The notes beneath the pieces were generated by a model, which was not told where the DNA came from, made no database searches, and saw only the letters and a program-made list of their open reading frames with translations. A program made the position numbers and the translations under genes. Positions 16,218 to 24,425 of a stretch of DNA of 29,407 nucleotides are shown here, piece by piece. The first letter of the stretch is position 1, and each line of letters opens with the position of its first letter. The DNA is from an uncultured Lachnospiraceae bacterium (GTDB lineage Bacteria > Bacillota > Clostridia > Lachnospirales > Lachnospiraceae). The stretch lies in NCBI GenBank assembly GCA_910586605.1, contig CAJUJR010000035.1, forward strand, positions 1 through 29,407. Reading direction: 5' to 3'.

Positions 16218-18251
16218 TTATTTATCAATTTTAAAGCTGCTAATCTGTGTTGCCAATTCCTCCGCAGAGGTTGTCAATTCTTTTGATTCCTTTGCCACAT
16301 TTTCGCTGTTTTCCATCAGCCCATTTGTCTGCTCTAGCAAAACATCAGACGAAGAAAGTATCTCTTCAGAACTTGCCGCCTGTTCTTCAGAAATTGCAGC
16401 AACGCTTCCAGCTACGCTATCCACTTCCTCAATTTTCTGAATCATCTTCTGTACCAGTCCCCCAACAGTTACAATATTTTCAAAGATAACGTCAAATGTC
16501 CCCAACGCCTTTTCAATTAATAAATTACTGTTGCTTATATTGTTAACACTTTCCCCGGCCTGGCTGACAACATCCCTGACTGACGTTTTTATTTTTAATA
16601 CCAGGTTGTCAATATCCTGCACAGAAACCATACTTGTCTGCGCCAACTTTCCAATTTCTGACGCCACCACAGTAAAACCTTTCCCTGCCTCCCCTGCACG
16701 GGCTGCTTCAATTGAAGCATTCAAAGACAAAAGGTTCGTTTCATCTGCTATATCGCCAATCACTTTTGTAATATTACTGATTTCCTCTGAAGCGCTTCCA
16801 ACTTCATCTATCGCAAGCTGTAGTTTCCCCACAGAATCGTTGATGTTCTGCATGGCAGAGCTGATATCATGCATGTCATTTTTACCTATTTGGGAAATAT
16901 CTACTGTTTCTTTCATTTTACTGCTGACATCTCCGCCATCCTCTTTCGTCTCCGCAACAACTACTGCCAGTGTTGTTGCATTATCTGCAAGCTCCCCTAC
17001 AGAAATAGATAACTGCTCTACCGTCGCATTCAGTTCTTTCATAGACTCATTCTGTATTTTTGCCGCATCGAACATCATATCTGATATATCATTGCTGTTA
17101 TCTGCCTGATTATGGAGCGTACAGGATACCCCATTAATTGAGCGTATCATACCGCACATTGTATGGATGAATTTCTCCACACATTTGCCCATAACCCCAA
17201 TTTCATCATTCCCTTTTACATGAAGCTGTGTTGTAAAATCTCCGTCTGTCATTTTCTGAACAGCATTTGTTAAAATCTTTACAGGGCTTATCACAATATG
17301 GACGGTACGTTCAACCAAGACAGTCAATATCAGGATAAAAATAACGCCAAAAAGGAGCATAACCTTCCGTATAAAATCCAAATCCTGATATACAGTTTTA
17401 GAAGGGACATACGATACAAGAACCCATTCTGTCCCCTTTATTTTCTGGAAAACTGACATATTCCCCTCAATTTCCGATAAATCAAGCTGTTCCCCTAAAA
17501 TTCTGTCTGCAATCTTTTCCATATACTTGCTATCCAAGTCAGTTAATTTTTTTGAGATAGAAGCTGTATCATGGGAAGCCAACACTGTATTATCTTTTGC
17601 ATTTACTAAAAAAGCATGGGCATCCTTCATCTTCACATAGCTGTTTACATATACGCTAACTTTATCTAGGGACAAATCTGCTGAAATCACACGGACATGG
17701 CCTGTATATGATTTAAGCATCCCACAAGCGCTAATAACCTGCTGCCCATTTTCATTTGCATAAGCATCTGTAAAGCCCAGGTTTACCCTAGTCATGCCTG
17801 CACGAAACCATTCTGTTTCTGTTATTCCCAAATCCTTTACCGGAAGCAGTTCTTTTCCACCCTCTTGCCCCTCTTCCACACTTTTCGGCTTATAAAGCGT
17901 ACCATCCTGTTCCGCTACCTGCAGCCCGTCCGGATAATTATTGTCAAATCCCAAATACGAATTTAAAAATCCCTGCAGTTCTTTTCCCTCTAACCTGCAC
18001 TGTTCAATATCATGTTTCACCGCATTAAACGCCGCCAGGTTTTGTTCAAGCCATGCTTCAATCCTGGCGGACTGCCCTTCTGCTGATGTCTGCAAAAGCT
18101 CTTTGGCATTTGATTCAATGGCTCTTTTTGACACGTTGTAAGACAAGCCGACAAGCACTGCAATAATCATAATAATGACAGGAAGAATAATTCCCAATAG
18201 CTTTGTCTTTATAGAAATAAATTTTACTTTTTCCTTCCTTCTTTTTTCCAT
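16218..18251 (-). CDS. Methyl-accepting chemotaxis protein with dCache-like sensor
   Basis: This 677-residue transmembrane chemoreceptor has a first membrane helix at about residues 16-38 and a second at about 298-318. They frame a large extracellular domain of dCache type (for example WFRAGMTRVNLGFTDAYANE). A HAMP domain (about 320-372) and a cytoplasmic signalling coiled coil follow, with the hairpin tip DETNLLSLNASIEAARAGEA near residues 500-520, which binds CheA and CheW. There is no C-terminal CheR-docking pentapeptide; it ends in SSFKIDK. It sits 24 bases downstream of the sugar-binding lipoprotein gene and 16 bases upstream of GH94. The simplest reading is that the lipoprotein presents sugar to this receptor, or that the dCache domain binds the sugar itself. 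Start: GGAGGTGTTCTG-ATG. Confidence 0.93.
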   Translation of the reverse strand: MEKRRKEKVKFISIKTKLLGIILPVIIMIIAVLVGLSYNVSKRAIESNAKELLQTSAEGQSARIEAWLEQNLAAFNAVKHDIEQCRLEGKELQGFLNSYLGFDNNYPDGLQVAEQDGTLYKPKSVEEGQEGGKELLPVKDLGITETEWFRAGMTRVNLGFTDAYANENGQQVISACGMLKSYTGHVRVISADLSLDKVSVYVNSYVKMKDAHAFLVNAKDNTVLASHDTASISKKLTDLDSKYMEKIADRILGEQLDLSEIEGNMSVFQKIKGTEWVLVSYVPSKTVYQDLDFIRKVMLLFGVIFILILTVLVERTVHIVISPVKILTNAVQKMTDGDFTTQLHVKGNDEIGVMGKCVEKFIHTMCGMIRSINGVSCTLHNQADNSNDISDMMFDAAKIQNESMKELNATVEQLSISVGELADNATTLAVVVAETKEDGGDVSSKMKETVDISQIGKNDMHDISSAMQNINDSVGKLQLAIDEVGSASEEISNITKVIGDIADETNLLSLNASIEAARAGEAGKGFTVVASEIGKLAQTSMVSVQDIDNLVLKIKTSVRDVVSQAGESVNNISNSNLLIEKALGTFDVIFENIVTVGGLVQKMIQKIEEVDSVAGSVAAISEEQAASSEEILSSSDVLLEQTNGLMENSENVAKESKELTTSAEELATQISSFKIDK

Positions 18252-18275
18252 CAGAACACCTCCATACTGATATCC

Positions 18276-19259
18276 CTAATATTTTACCGACTGGTCATAC
18301 TGTGCCACATTGCCCGCATCTACTTTCTCAAAAGGGACTAACACATATTTCCTATCCTCTGTTGCGCCATCTATCCCCTTAATGGATTTACCAGCCGCCA
18401 GCCGCCCTGCAGCTTCTACTGCAGCAGATATCTGCGAGGACATTGCCTGATACACTGTAAAATCCAGTTTCCCTTCCGTAATTGACTGGCAGCCCTTAAC
18501 AGAAGCATCAACGCCTAGAAATATAATAGAATCCATATCAGCCTTCGCCTCCTCACATGCTGCAATTGCGCCAAGCGCCATATCATCATTATTCGCTGCC
18601 ACGCAATCTACCTTATTTCCTGTGTCAAGGAAAATCCCCATAAGTTCTTGAGCCTGCTCCGTGCTCCATCCTGCATTATCCTCAAAAACATAATTAATTT
18701 TTTTCCCACTCTTCTCTAACGTCTTTTTCAGGCCATTTGTCCTTCCCTCCGCACCAGAAGCCCCTTTTGGCCCTTTTAGGATTGCGACATTAATTTCCTC
18801 CCTGTCCTGATATTTTTCTAATATGTATTCTGCCTGGTACTGGCCAGCCATAAATTCATCCGACGCCACATAAATGTACTTGTCACTTTCTAATTCCTTG
18901 TCATCCGGAGCATTATTAAGAAATACAATCGGCATCTCTCCTGCCGCCGCCTTTATATCTGTAACAGTCTCTGAAGAAACCGGGCCGCACAACAAAACAT
19001 TGCAGCCTTCTTTCAAAGCATCCTTAACCTGGGAATTCTGCGTCTCAACTGAATTTTCCGCATATCCTACCTGAAATGAAGCTCCTGCTCCCTTTGCCTC
19101 CTCTTCTAATTGCTTTGCCCATCCCTCATAATAATCCCCACTCTCTATCGCCGCATAATAAATATCAACCCCGTCCCCATTTGTCCCGCTTCCCTTCTGG
19201 CATCCGCCTAAAGCCAAAACAGACAATACGCCAACTAAAAACATAATTTTTCTTTTCAT
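18276..19259 (-). CDS. Periplasmic-type sugar-binding lipoprotein (ribose/galactose-binding fold)
   Basis: This 327-residue lipoprotein has a signal peptide and lipobox LGGC with Cys20. I start it at 19259 (MKRKIMFLVGVLS) because GGGGGA precedes it; the longer reading from 19322 would put 21 residues before the signal peptide. The mature part has the Peripla_BP_4 pattern of MglB/RbsB relatives: YAENSVETQNSQVKDAL, GPVSSETV, ANNDDMALGAIAA and the FLGVDA strand near the C-terminus. No permease or ATPase gene is in the operon, unlike a normal importer, but a chemoreceptor follows directly. In MglB/RbsB the same protein serves transport and chemotaxis; here it may serve only sensing, or work with a transporter elsewhere. 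The ligand is inferred to be a beta-glucan sugar. Confidence 0.9.
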   Translation of the reverse strand: MKRKIMFLVGVLSVLALGGCQKGSGTNGDGVDIYYAAIESGDYYEGWAKQLEEEAKGAGASFQVGYAENSVETQNSQVKDALKEGCNVLLCGPVSSETVTDIKAAAGEMPIVFLNNAPDDKELESDKYIYVASDEFMAGQYQAEYILEKYQDREEINVAILKGPKGASGAEGRTNGLKKTLEKSGKKINYVFEDNAGWSTEQAQELMGIFLDTGNKVDCVAANNDDMALGAIAACEEAKADMDSIIFLGVDASVKGCQSITEGKLDFTVYQAMSSQISAAVEAAGRLAAGKSIKGIDGATEDRKYVLVPFEKVDAGNVAQYDQSVKY

Positions 19260-19335
19260 AACAATCCCCCATACTGCTTTCGTAAAATCAGCCATGTATC
19301 GCAACACGTACTCCCCAAACACACTTAGTTTAACA

Positions 19336-19379
19336 ATTCAGGTCCTGAATGTATGTTAGATTAATTAATAAAATATCAA
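19336..19379 (-). promoter_or_regulatory. Promoter/operator candidate of the chemosensory operon
   Basis: A perfect palindrome, ATTCAGG-T-CCTGAAT (19336-19350), lies 77 bases before the chosen ATG. On the minus strand TTGATA (19374-19379) lies upstream of it as a possible -35 box, but the matching -10 region is weak. The palindrome would overlap or follow the transcription start, a usual place for a repressor operator. It does not share sequence with the palindrome before GH16. Confidence 0.4.
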
Positions 19380-19427
19380 ATATATGTCATAAAAAGGATT
19401 CCACTAAACTACAGCACAATTCCTAAA

Positions 19428-19462
19428 GCATAAGAAATAACGGTGCCAGAAACCTGACACCG
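19428..19462 (-). terminator. Candidate terminator after GH5
   Basis: Read on the minus strand, CGGTGTCA (19462-19455) pairs with TGGCACCG (19448-19441) with one G-U wobble and a 6-nt loop, then TTATTTCTT. The wobble forms only in the minus-strand RNA, which fits a terminator for the GH5 gene, although the T tract is interrupted. Confidence 0.45.
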
Positions 19463-19490
19463 CTATTCTAATAATTTTATATATTCTATT

Positions 19491-21009
19491 TTAATTAACA
19501 GCTTCTAAGTACCATTTCTGGCAATTATGCCCATTGTATTCCCACTGCTGGACATTCCCTTTATTTGCTGTATCTGCATTGGTAACCTCTACAACACCTT
19601 TACCGCCAGAAGCTTTTGTATATAACGTATAACTTCCATCGGAATTTTTTACCGGCTTATACAACTGTGCATCACAATTTGTATTTTCCCAGATTCCAAT
19701 GTTTGCGCCATTTGCAGCATAGCCGCCTGATACATCCATATACAATCCGCTGTTCACATTTTTCAGCATATAGCGTTTATTTGTATCAATGCCTGCATCG
19801 CCGCTGCCACCAAATGCACTCATAATTGCATCAATAATAGACTGTTGTGTCACCTGGCAAGTATTACGGTTAAACAGCCCTAAACCATATGCCCCATTCA
19901 CGCCATTATCCCACCATACAGGAACACAGCCATTCTGCCTTGCATATCCGCAGACTTTTGCGGCAAAATCAATGCGGCACACAGCATTTTGCGAATCATG
20001 ATGCGACTTATCAACAGCTCCATACTCACCAATTACAACCGGATATCCTTTATTGGTAAATTTACTTTTTAATCGCCCAAAAGCATCTTTCAAAGATGCC
20101 TCATCACTATACCCCGGCACTTTAGAGCTATCAGTCGCTGCAGCTCCCCACTGTGTATAACTCCCATTTTCTGCAAGGCAAAAATCATATGGGGAATAAT
20201 AATGGACAGAAATCATAATTCTCTTTTCATTGGAAGGGATTGTGCTGGAACGATAGTTATCAGTCGGAATTACAAAACCATACTCCCCAACCGTATACTC
20301 AATATCCGTATTCCATCCCGGCAGCATCAGCCATCTCTTTGCATTGTTCCCACCAGTCTTGCGGACTGTGTCAACAAAAATCTGGTTTAATGAATTGATA
20401 TTTGCATAATAAGTCCTGTTTGGAGTTCCATAAGTACCGTCAAACTCCTCGTTCATTGACTCAAATATCAGATGCTGGTCATAATCTTTAAACTTATTCG
20501 CAATCTGCTTCCAGCAGGCTTCATACTTTTTACGGACTGCCGCCTGGTCTGCCGCATTGCACAGCAGCCATCCACCATCCATTGTGTTGTAGCCATCCCC
20601 ATGTATATTAATAATAACGTACAAATTATATTTTATACACATATCAACTACTTCCTGGACACGGTTCAGCCATGCAGCATCAATAGTATAAGATGGACCA
20701 CCCCCCAATTTTACTAAAATAAGAAACCGGAACCCTAATTGATTTAAAGCCGGCATTCTTCACAGCCTTAATCAGGTTTTCAGAAATCGTCGGGTTTCCC
20801 CAGTTTGTTTCATGCGGTGTTCCATTAATTACAGACTCTAACTGGTTTCCAAGATTCCAGCCTGCCCCCATCGCTTCTACAATCTGGCTCTGGTTCAACT
20901 CCTGAAATGAAGCAGCGCTTGCCTTTGTATCTGCAACACCTGCAACACCCAACATTGACAGTGACATTACTACGACCATCAAAATTGCCAAAAATTTTTT
21001 GAATCGCAT
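19491..21009 (-). pseudogene. Secreted GH5 beta-glucanase with ricin-type lectin module, one frameshift
   Basis: The gene reads as two overlapping frames: 21009 to 20680 (109 residues) and 20756 to 19491. The first carries a signal peptide (about 1-33) and AGWNLGNQLES and NAGFKSIRVPVSYF. Reading then breaks in a run of six G at 20701-20706; with five G the frame continues as KIGGGPSYTIDAAWLNRV and gives an intact protein of about 505 residues. GH5 catalytic residues are present: acid/base Glu in ESMNEEF (about 187) and nucleophile in VIGEYGA (about 328). A ricin-B-like lectin module (YMLKNVNSGLYMDVS to the QKWYLEAVN end) closes it. It should hydrolyse beta-glucan such as cellulose, lichenan or glucomannan outside the cell. 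All other parts look sound, so the frameshift is either very recent, a homopolymer sequencing error, or slippage. Confidence 0.85.
20701..20706 (-). other. G6 homopolymer at the GH5 frameshift
   Basis: Six G on the minus strand, in AAA-ATT-GGGGGG-TGG. Removing one G restores KIGGGPSYTIDA. The run is the only mismatch between the two well-conserved halves. Confidence 0.85.
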
Positions 21010-21474
21010 TGCTTCTCCTTTTTCCGGTCAATACGGCACGCTTTCTCCTATTTAATTTTTATTTTCTGCGCTACCGCTTAACCTCGCTGGCGCATTTAAC
21101 ATACTCATGCTAATATTAATAAATTTTGTTAGATTTGTACAGTATTTTTTTAATTTAATTTATTTTTATCAATTTCACCCATAATTTGTCCATTTTCTTT
21201 AAATCAGAGCCATTATTTTTGTATAATTTGCACAAAGGCAGCGATTCTAATTATGACTGACAGCCTGCCGGCTGATTTTGCGGATTGCACAAGGCCGGAG
21301 CGCCTGATTCGCCTTCCAGCCGCACAGGTGGATAATTTTTTATTATATTATTACAAGTTTGTTATCGAAACTATAGCAGTATATGGATATGCTCGGGGAG
21401 TTAGGAACAAGGGCCGGCAAGCCTGTAACAAAACAAAAAGAACCTGATTTGTACAATAGTGGCTATACGTGAAG
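21010..21474. other. 465-base intergenic region upstream of GH5
   Basis: The part next to GH5 (to about 21250) is AT-rich leader with AGGAG before the GH5 ATG and TTGATA on the minus strand near 21170 but no good matching -10. A plus-strand TATAAT is at 21222-21227 with a poor -35. A GC-richer stretch 21250-21330 interrupts it; a 64-codon plus-strand frame there (21253-21447) has no ribosome binding site and no family resemblance, so I do not call it a gene. No tRNA, riboswitch or repeat array is recognised. Confidence 0.6.
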
Positions 21475-21517
21475 AAAAGGCGATATAATCATTTTTAAGA
21501 TGTTTATATCGCCTTTT
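21475..21517. terminator. Bidirectional terminator after pgi
   Basis: AAAAGGCGATATAA (21475-21488) pairs perfectly over 14 bp with 21504-21517. The A-run and T-run inside the stem ends give T tracts on either strand. It lies 24 bases after the pgi stop. Confidence 0.75.
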
Positions 21518-21540
21518 CTTACTTTTAAAACTTATATAAC

Positions 21541-22890
21541 CTACAGCCTTTTCATCAGTTCTTCTCTCTGTGCCTCATACCCCGGCTTCCCAAGAAGTGC
21601 GAACATATTTTTCTTATAATCTTCCACCCCCGGCTGGTTAAATGGATTTACTCCAAGGATGTAACCACTGACGCCGCATGCAAACTCAAAGAAATAGAAA
21701 AGCTGCCCTAAGCAGTATTCATTCTGCTCCGGAATCTTTAATGAAAGGTTTGGCACATTGCCATCCGTATGGGCAAGCTGTGTCCCCTTCATAGCGCTCT
21801 TATTGATAAAATCAAGCGTTTTTCCTGTTAAATAATTTAAGCCATCTAAATCAACCGGCTCCTCTTCAATTGTAATATCAAGCGATGGGCTTTCAAGTTC
21901 CATAACCGTTTCAAACATAATACGGCTTCCATCCTGGATAAACTGCCCCATAGAATGCAAATCTGTTGTCAAATCTACAGATGCAGGGAAAATTCCCTTC
22001 TGGTCCTTTCCTTCGCTTTCCCCATAAAGCTGTTTCCACCACTCTGATACATAGTGGAGCGCAGGCTCGTAGTTACAGAGAATTTCAACGTCTTTCCCCT
22101 TACGGTGGAGGATATTACGGATTGCGGCATATTGCAGTGCATTATTTTCCCCAAACTCTTTATTTAAGCACTCTTCCCTCATAGAAGCAGCGCCTTCCAT
22201 TAATTTGGTAATATCTGCGCCGCTGACAGCGATTGGAAGAAGCCCAACAGCCGTCAGTACAGAATAACGCCCGCCAACATCATCTGGTACTACAAATGAC
22301 TCATAGCCTTCCTCTGCTGCAAGGTTCTTTAATGCCCCCCTTGCTTTATCTGTTGTTGCATAAATCCTCTTTGCTGCGCCTTCCTTGCCATATTTCTCTT
22401 CCAACATCCCTTTAAAGATACGGAAGGCTACGGCAGGCTCTGTGGTTGTGCCGGACTTACTGATAATATTTACAGAAAAATCCCTGTCACCAACCACCTC
22501 AATTAACTGTTTAAGGTATGTCCCACTTAAATTATTTCCACAATAGTAGATTTCTGGTGTTTTACGGATTTCCTTAGATACACTGTTATAAAAACCATGC
22601 CTTAAAAATTCAATTGCTGCCCTTGCCCCAAGATAAGAACCGCCTATACCAATCACAAGAAGCACTTCTGAATCTGACTGGATTTTCTTTGCAGCCTCCA
22701 GAATCCTTCCAAACTCTTCCTTGTCATAGTCAACTGGAAGGTCAACCCAGCCTAAGAAATCATTACCAGCCCCACTTTTGGATACTAATACATCCTTTGC
22801 GTCATTTGCAATCTTTTCCATAGACTTCACTTCGTCTTCTGAAATTACATTCTTTGCCAGACCATATTCAAATTTAACCTGATTTGCCAT
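21541..22890 (-). CDS. pgi: Glucose-6-phosphate isomerase
   Basis: This 449-residue cytosolic enzyme interconverts glucose-6-phosphate and fructose-6-phosphate in glycolysis. The length matches the Firmicutes type of about 450 residues. Signatures are the sugar-phosphate isomerase motifs GIGGSYLGARAAIEF and SKSGTTTEPAVAFR, VPDDVGGRYSVLTAVG, and the active-site GQFIQDGSR. I chose ATG at 22890 (MANQVKFEYG) with GGAGGG just upstream; a start at 22911 would add seven residues but lies upstream of this site. It is a single-gene unit with its own promoter and terminator. Its position beside the glucan genes is useful because phosphorolysis yields glucose and glucose-1-phosphate, but pgi is a core gene and the link may be accidental. 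Confidence 0.97.
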   Translation of the reverse strand: MANQVKFEYGLAKNVISEDEVKSMEKIANDAKDVLVSKSGAGNDFLGWVDLPVDYDKEEFGRILEAAKKIQSDSEVLLVIGIGGSYLGARAAIEFLRHGFYNSVSKEIRKTPEIYYCGNNLSGTYLKQLIEVVGDRDFSVNIISKSGTTTEPAVAFRIFKGMLEEKYGKEGAAKRIYATTDKARGALKNLAAEEGYESFVVPDDVGGRYSVLTAVGLLPIAVSGADITKLMEGAASMREECLNKEFGENNALQYAAIRNILHRKGKDVEILCNYEPALHYVSEWWKQLYGESEGKDQKGIFPASVDLTTDLHSMGQFIQDGSRIMFETVMELESPSLDITIEEEPVDLDGLNYLTGKTLDFINKSAMKGTQLAHTDGNVPNLSLKIPEQNEYCLGQLFYFFEFACGVSGYILGVNPFNQPGVEDYKKNMFALLGKPGYEAQREELMKRL

Positions 22891-22939
22891 AATCCCTCCA
22901 TTCTGCCGCATGAAACGGCAACCAAATTTTGCTATTTAT

Positions 22940-22968
22940 ATTCTAGCCAATTCATCTTCCCAAATCAA
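22940..22968 (-). promoter_or_regulatory. pgi promoter
   Basis: On the minus strand TTGATT (22968-22963) and TAGAAT (22945-22940) are separated by exactly 17 bp, and lie 50 to 78 bases before the pgi start. Confidence 0.65.
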
Positions 22969-23046
22969 GACAAAATGACTATTTTTTTTAATAAATATTA
23001 ACTGTTGTTACTACTCCTTACCAAAATTCATAATATAGGAAAGGTC

Positions 23047-23075
23047 TTCTCACATTTATAGGAGTGTGTTATACT
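23047..23075 (+). promoter_or_regulatory. Candidate promoter of the Uma2 gene
   Basis: TATACT at 23070-23075 follows TTCTCA at 23047-23052 with a 17-bp spacer, about 65 bases before the ATG. The -10 is good and the -35 is weak. Confidence 0.35.
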
Positions 23076-23140
23076 CTGATTAAATGTATTTAGACAGTTT
23101 ATGTTTTTTGCAGCTATAATCCAGGAAAGGAAGTGGCGTT

Positions 23141-23698
23141 ATGGGATTGACAGAGGGAGAGCGCAGGAAGGATGAGAAAATTAATGGTGTGGTTTATAAC
23201 ATGTCGCCTGCTCCAGGATACCAGCACATGATTGTTAATGGCAATATCTATTCAGTAATTAAACAGGGATTAAAAAACAGCATATGCCTTGTATCTATAG
23301 AAAATTTGGATTTTAAGTACCATCCTGAGATAAATGACGACTACCTGTGTCCCGATCTTATGATTATCTGTGACCGAAAGCATCTAAAGGGGGGTGCCTA
23401 TAGCGGAATCCCCAAGTTTATTGCAGAAACACTGAGTCCGTCAACTGCCAAAAGAGACAAAACCGAGAAAAAGGAGATTTATGAAAAGGCCGGGGTGGAG
23501 GAATATTGGATTGTATCACCACAGGGTTCCGTTGAGATTTATTATCTGAAGGATGGCGGCTATGTGCTGCAGGAAAGTTATATGCTGCAGCCTGACCCAG
23601 AGGTGGAATATTATAATGCAGAAACCCTGATAAGCCTGAGAGGGTTTCCTCATATAAAAATGACACTGGGAGAAATCTTTGAAGGAGTAGAATCATAG
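23141..23698 (+). CDS. Uma2-family PD-(D/E)XK endonuclease-like protein
   Basis: This 185-residue cytosolic protein belongs to the Uma2 (DUF820) group of restriction-endonuclease fold proteins. The core is visible: VVYNMSPAPGYQHMIVNGNI at the N-terminus, the metal-binding PDLMIICD strand, FIAETLSPSTAKRDKTEKKE with the catalytic Glu and Lys, and YEKAGVEEYWIVSP. Members are widespread, often in many copies, and their role is not established; nuclease activity is predicted from the fold. GGAAAGGAAG lies before the ATG. The next gene starts 3 bases after its stop, so the two are co-transcribed. Between two core genes, this pair looks like an accessory insertion. Confidence 0.88.
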   Translation: MGLTEGERRKDEKINGVVYNMSPAPGYQHMIVNGNIYSVIKQGLKNSICLVSIENLDFKYHPEINDDYLCPDLMIICDRKHLKGGAYSGIPKFIAETLSPSTAKRDKTEKKEIYEKAGVEEYWIVSPQGSVEIYYLKDGGYVLQESYMLQPDPEVEYYNAETLISLRGFPHIKMTLGEIFEGVES

Positions 23699-23701
23699 AG
23701 T

Positions 23702-24193
23702 ATGAAACGCAAATATATTATAGGCAGTTTAGCAGCATTTCTTTTCGTAATTATATTGTTTTATATATTCCTCAATCTGTTTTTCACAGGCACTAAACTT
23801 TGGGGAACATTAATGCCACATACTACATTAAATGTAGATAATATGGATTCTTCCACAAAATACAACGACTATTACGAAGAAACATACTATGGACAGCCGC
23901 GCGATCCAAACGGCTGCTATGAAAACCCTCCAAGATATACAGAATCTGAGCTATTTGGCAAAGAATGCCATTTTATATTTTATGGCGAGGTATTATCCTG
24001 TGATAATTATGTATTTGAAAAAGAATATGAAGGAAGGTTTGAAAAAACTCCCATTACATATTCCTGCCACATCATAAAGCTGGCAATAAAGCACGGCATT
24101 TATGGACATTTTAAAAAGGGACAGGAAGTTTACCTGCTTTGCCGCTGGCATTATACGCCCCAAAACAACTTGAATATCAATCCTTGGGTTTAA
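23702..24193 (+). CDS. Membrane-anchored protein of unknown function
   Basis: I do not recognise this 163-residue protein. It starts with KRK and a hydrophobic helix at about residues 7-29, then an extracellular-looking region rich in Tyr, Asn and Asp (for example NDYYEETYYGQP) with cysteines at about 73, 90, 101, 122 and 149. It follows the Uma2 gene by 3 bases. It stops with NINPWV, but another frame stays open past the stop (24139-24429) and contains a second hydrophobic segment (KLLFMLLTGIMAVIFL) before the terminator. A frameshift near 24170 that removed the original C-terminus is therefore possible. A homologue comparison would decide. Confidence 0.55.
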   Translation: MKRKYIIGSLAAFLFVIILFYIFLNLFFTGTKLWGTLMPHTTLNVDNMDSSTKYNDYYEETYYGQPRDPNGCYENPPRYTESELFGKECHFIFYGEVLSCDNYVFEKEYEGRFEKTPITYSCHIIKLAIKHGIYGHFKKGQEVYLLCRWHYTPQNNLNINPWV

Positions 24194-24356
24194 GTAACAT
24201 CCAAACAGCATGTTTAGAAAAAGAGCCAACAATGGAAAATTATATTGGACAAGCAGATGCAATAATCAAATTGGAGAAACTTCTATTTATGTTATTAACC
24301 GGGATAATGGCAGTGATATTTTTGAAAAATACATATATCGAAGGCCATTTAACACA

Positions 24357-24399
24357 ACAAAAATGCCACAATACCCAAAGGATATTGTGGCATTTTTGT
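24357..24399. terminator. Bidirectional terminator between the Uma2 pair and dnaB
   Basis: AACAAAAATGCCACAATA (24356-24373) pairs with 24383-24400 around a 9-nt loop, giving up to 18 bp, with A and T runs at the outer ends. It lies between convergent genes and can serve both. Confidence 0.85.
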
Positions 24400-24425
24400 T
24401 TTACCTCTGTAACATTACACAGAGA

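Noticed and set aside
16202..16228. Nine extra codons at the start of the second GH94
   Set aside because: They overlap the chemoreceptor end, and GAGGAGGG points to the ATG at 16201.
19260..19322. Twenty-one extra codons at the start of the binding lipoprotein
   Set aside because: They would precede the signal peptide and lipobox; a ribosome binding site sits before the inner ATG at 19259.
21253..21447. 64-codon plus-strand frame in the GH5-pgi gap
   Set aside because: There is no ribosome binding site, no recognisable domain, and composition changes inside it.
22891..22911. Seven extra codons at the start of pgi
   Set aside because: The GGAGGG site lies just before the inner ATG at 22890, which also matches the usual start MANQV-like residues and length.
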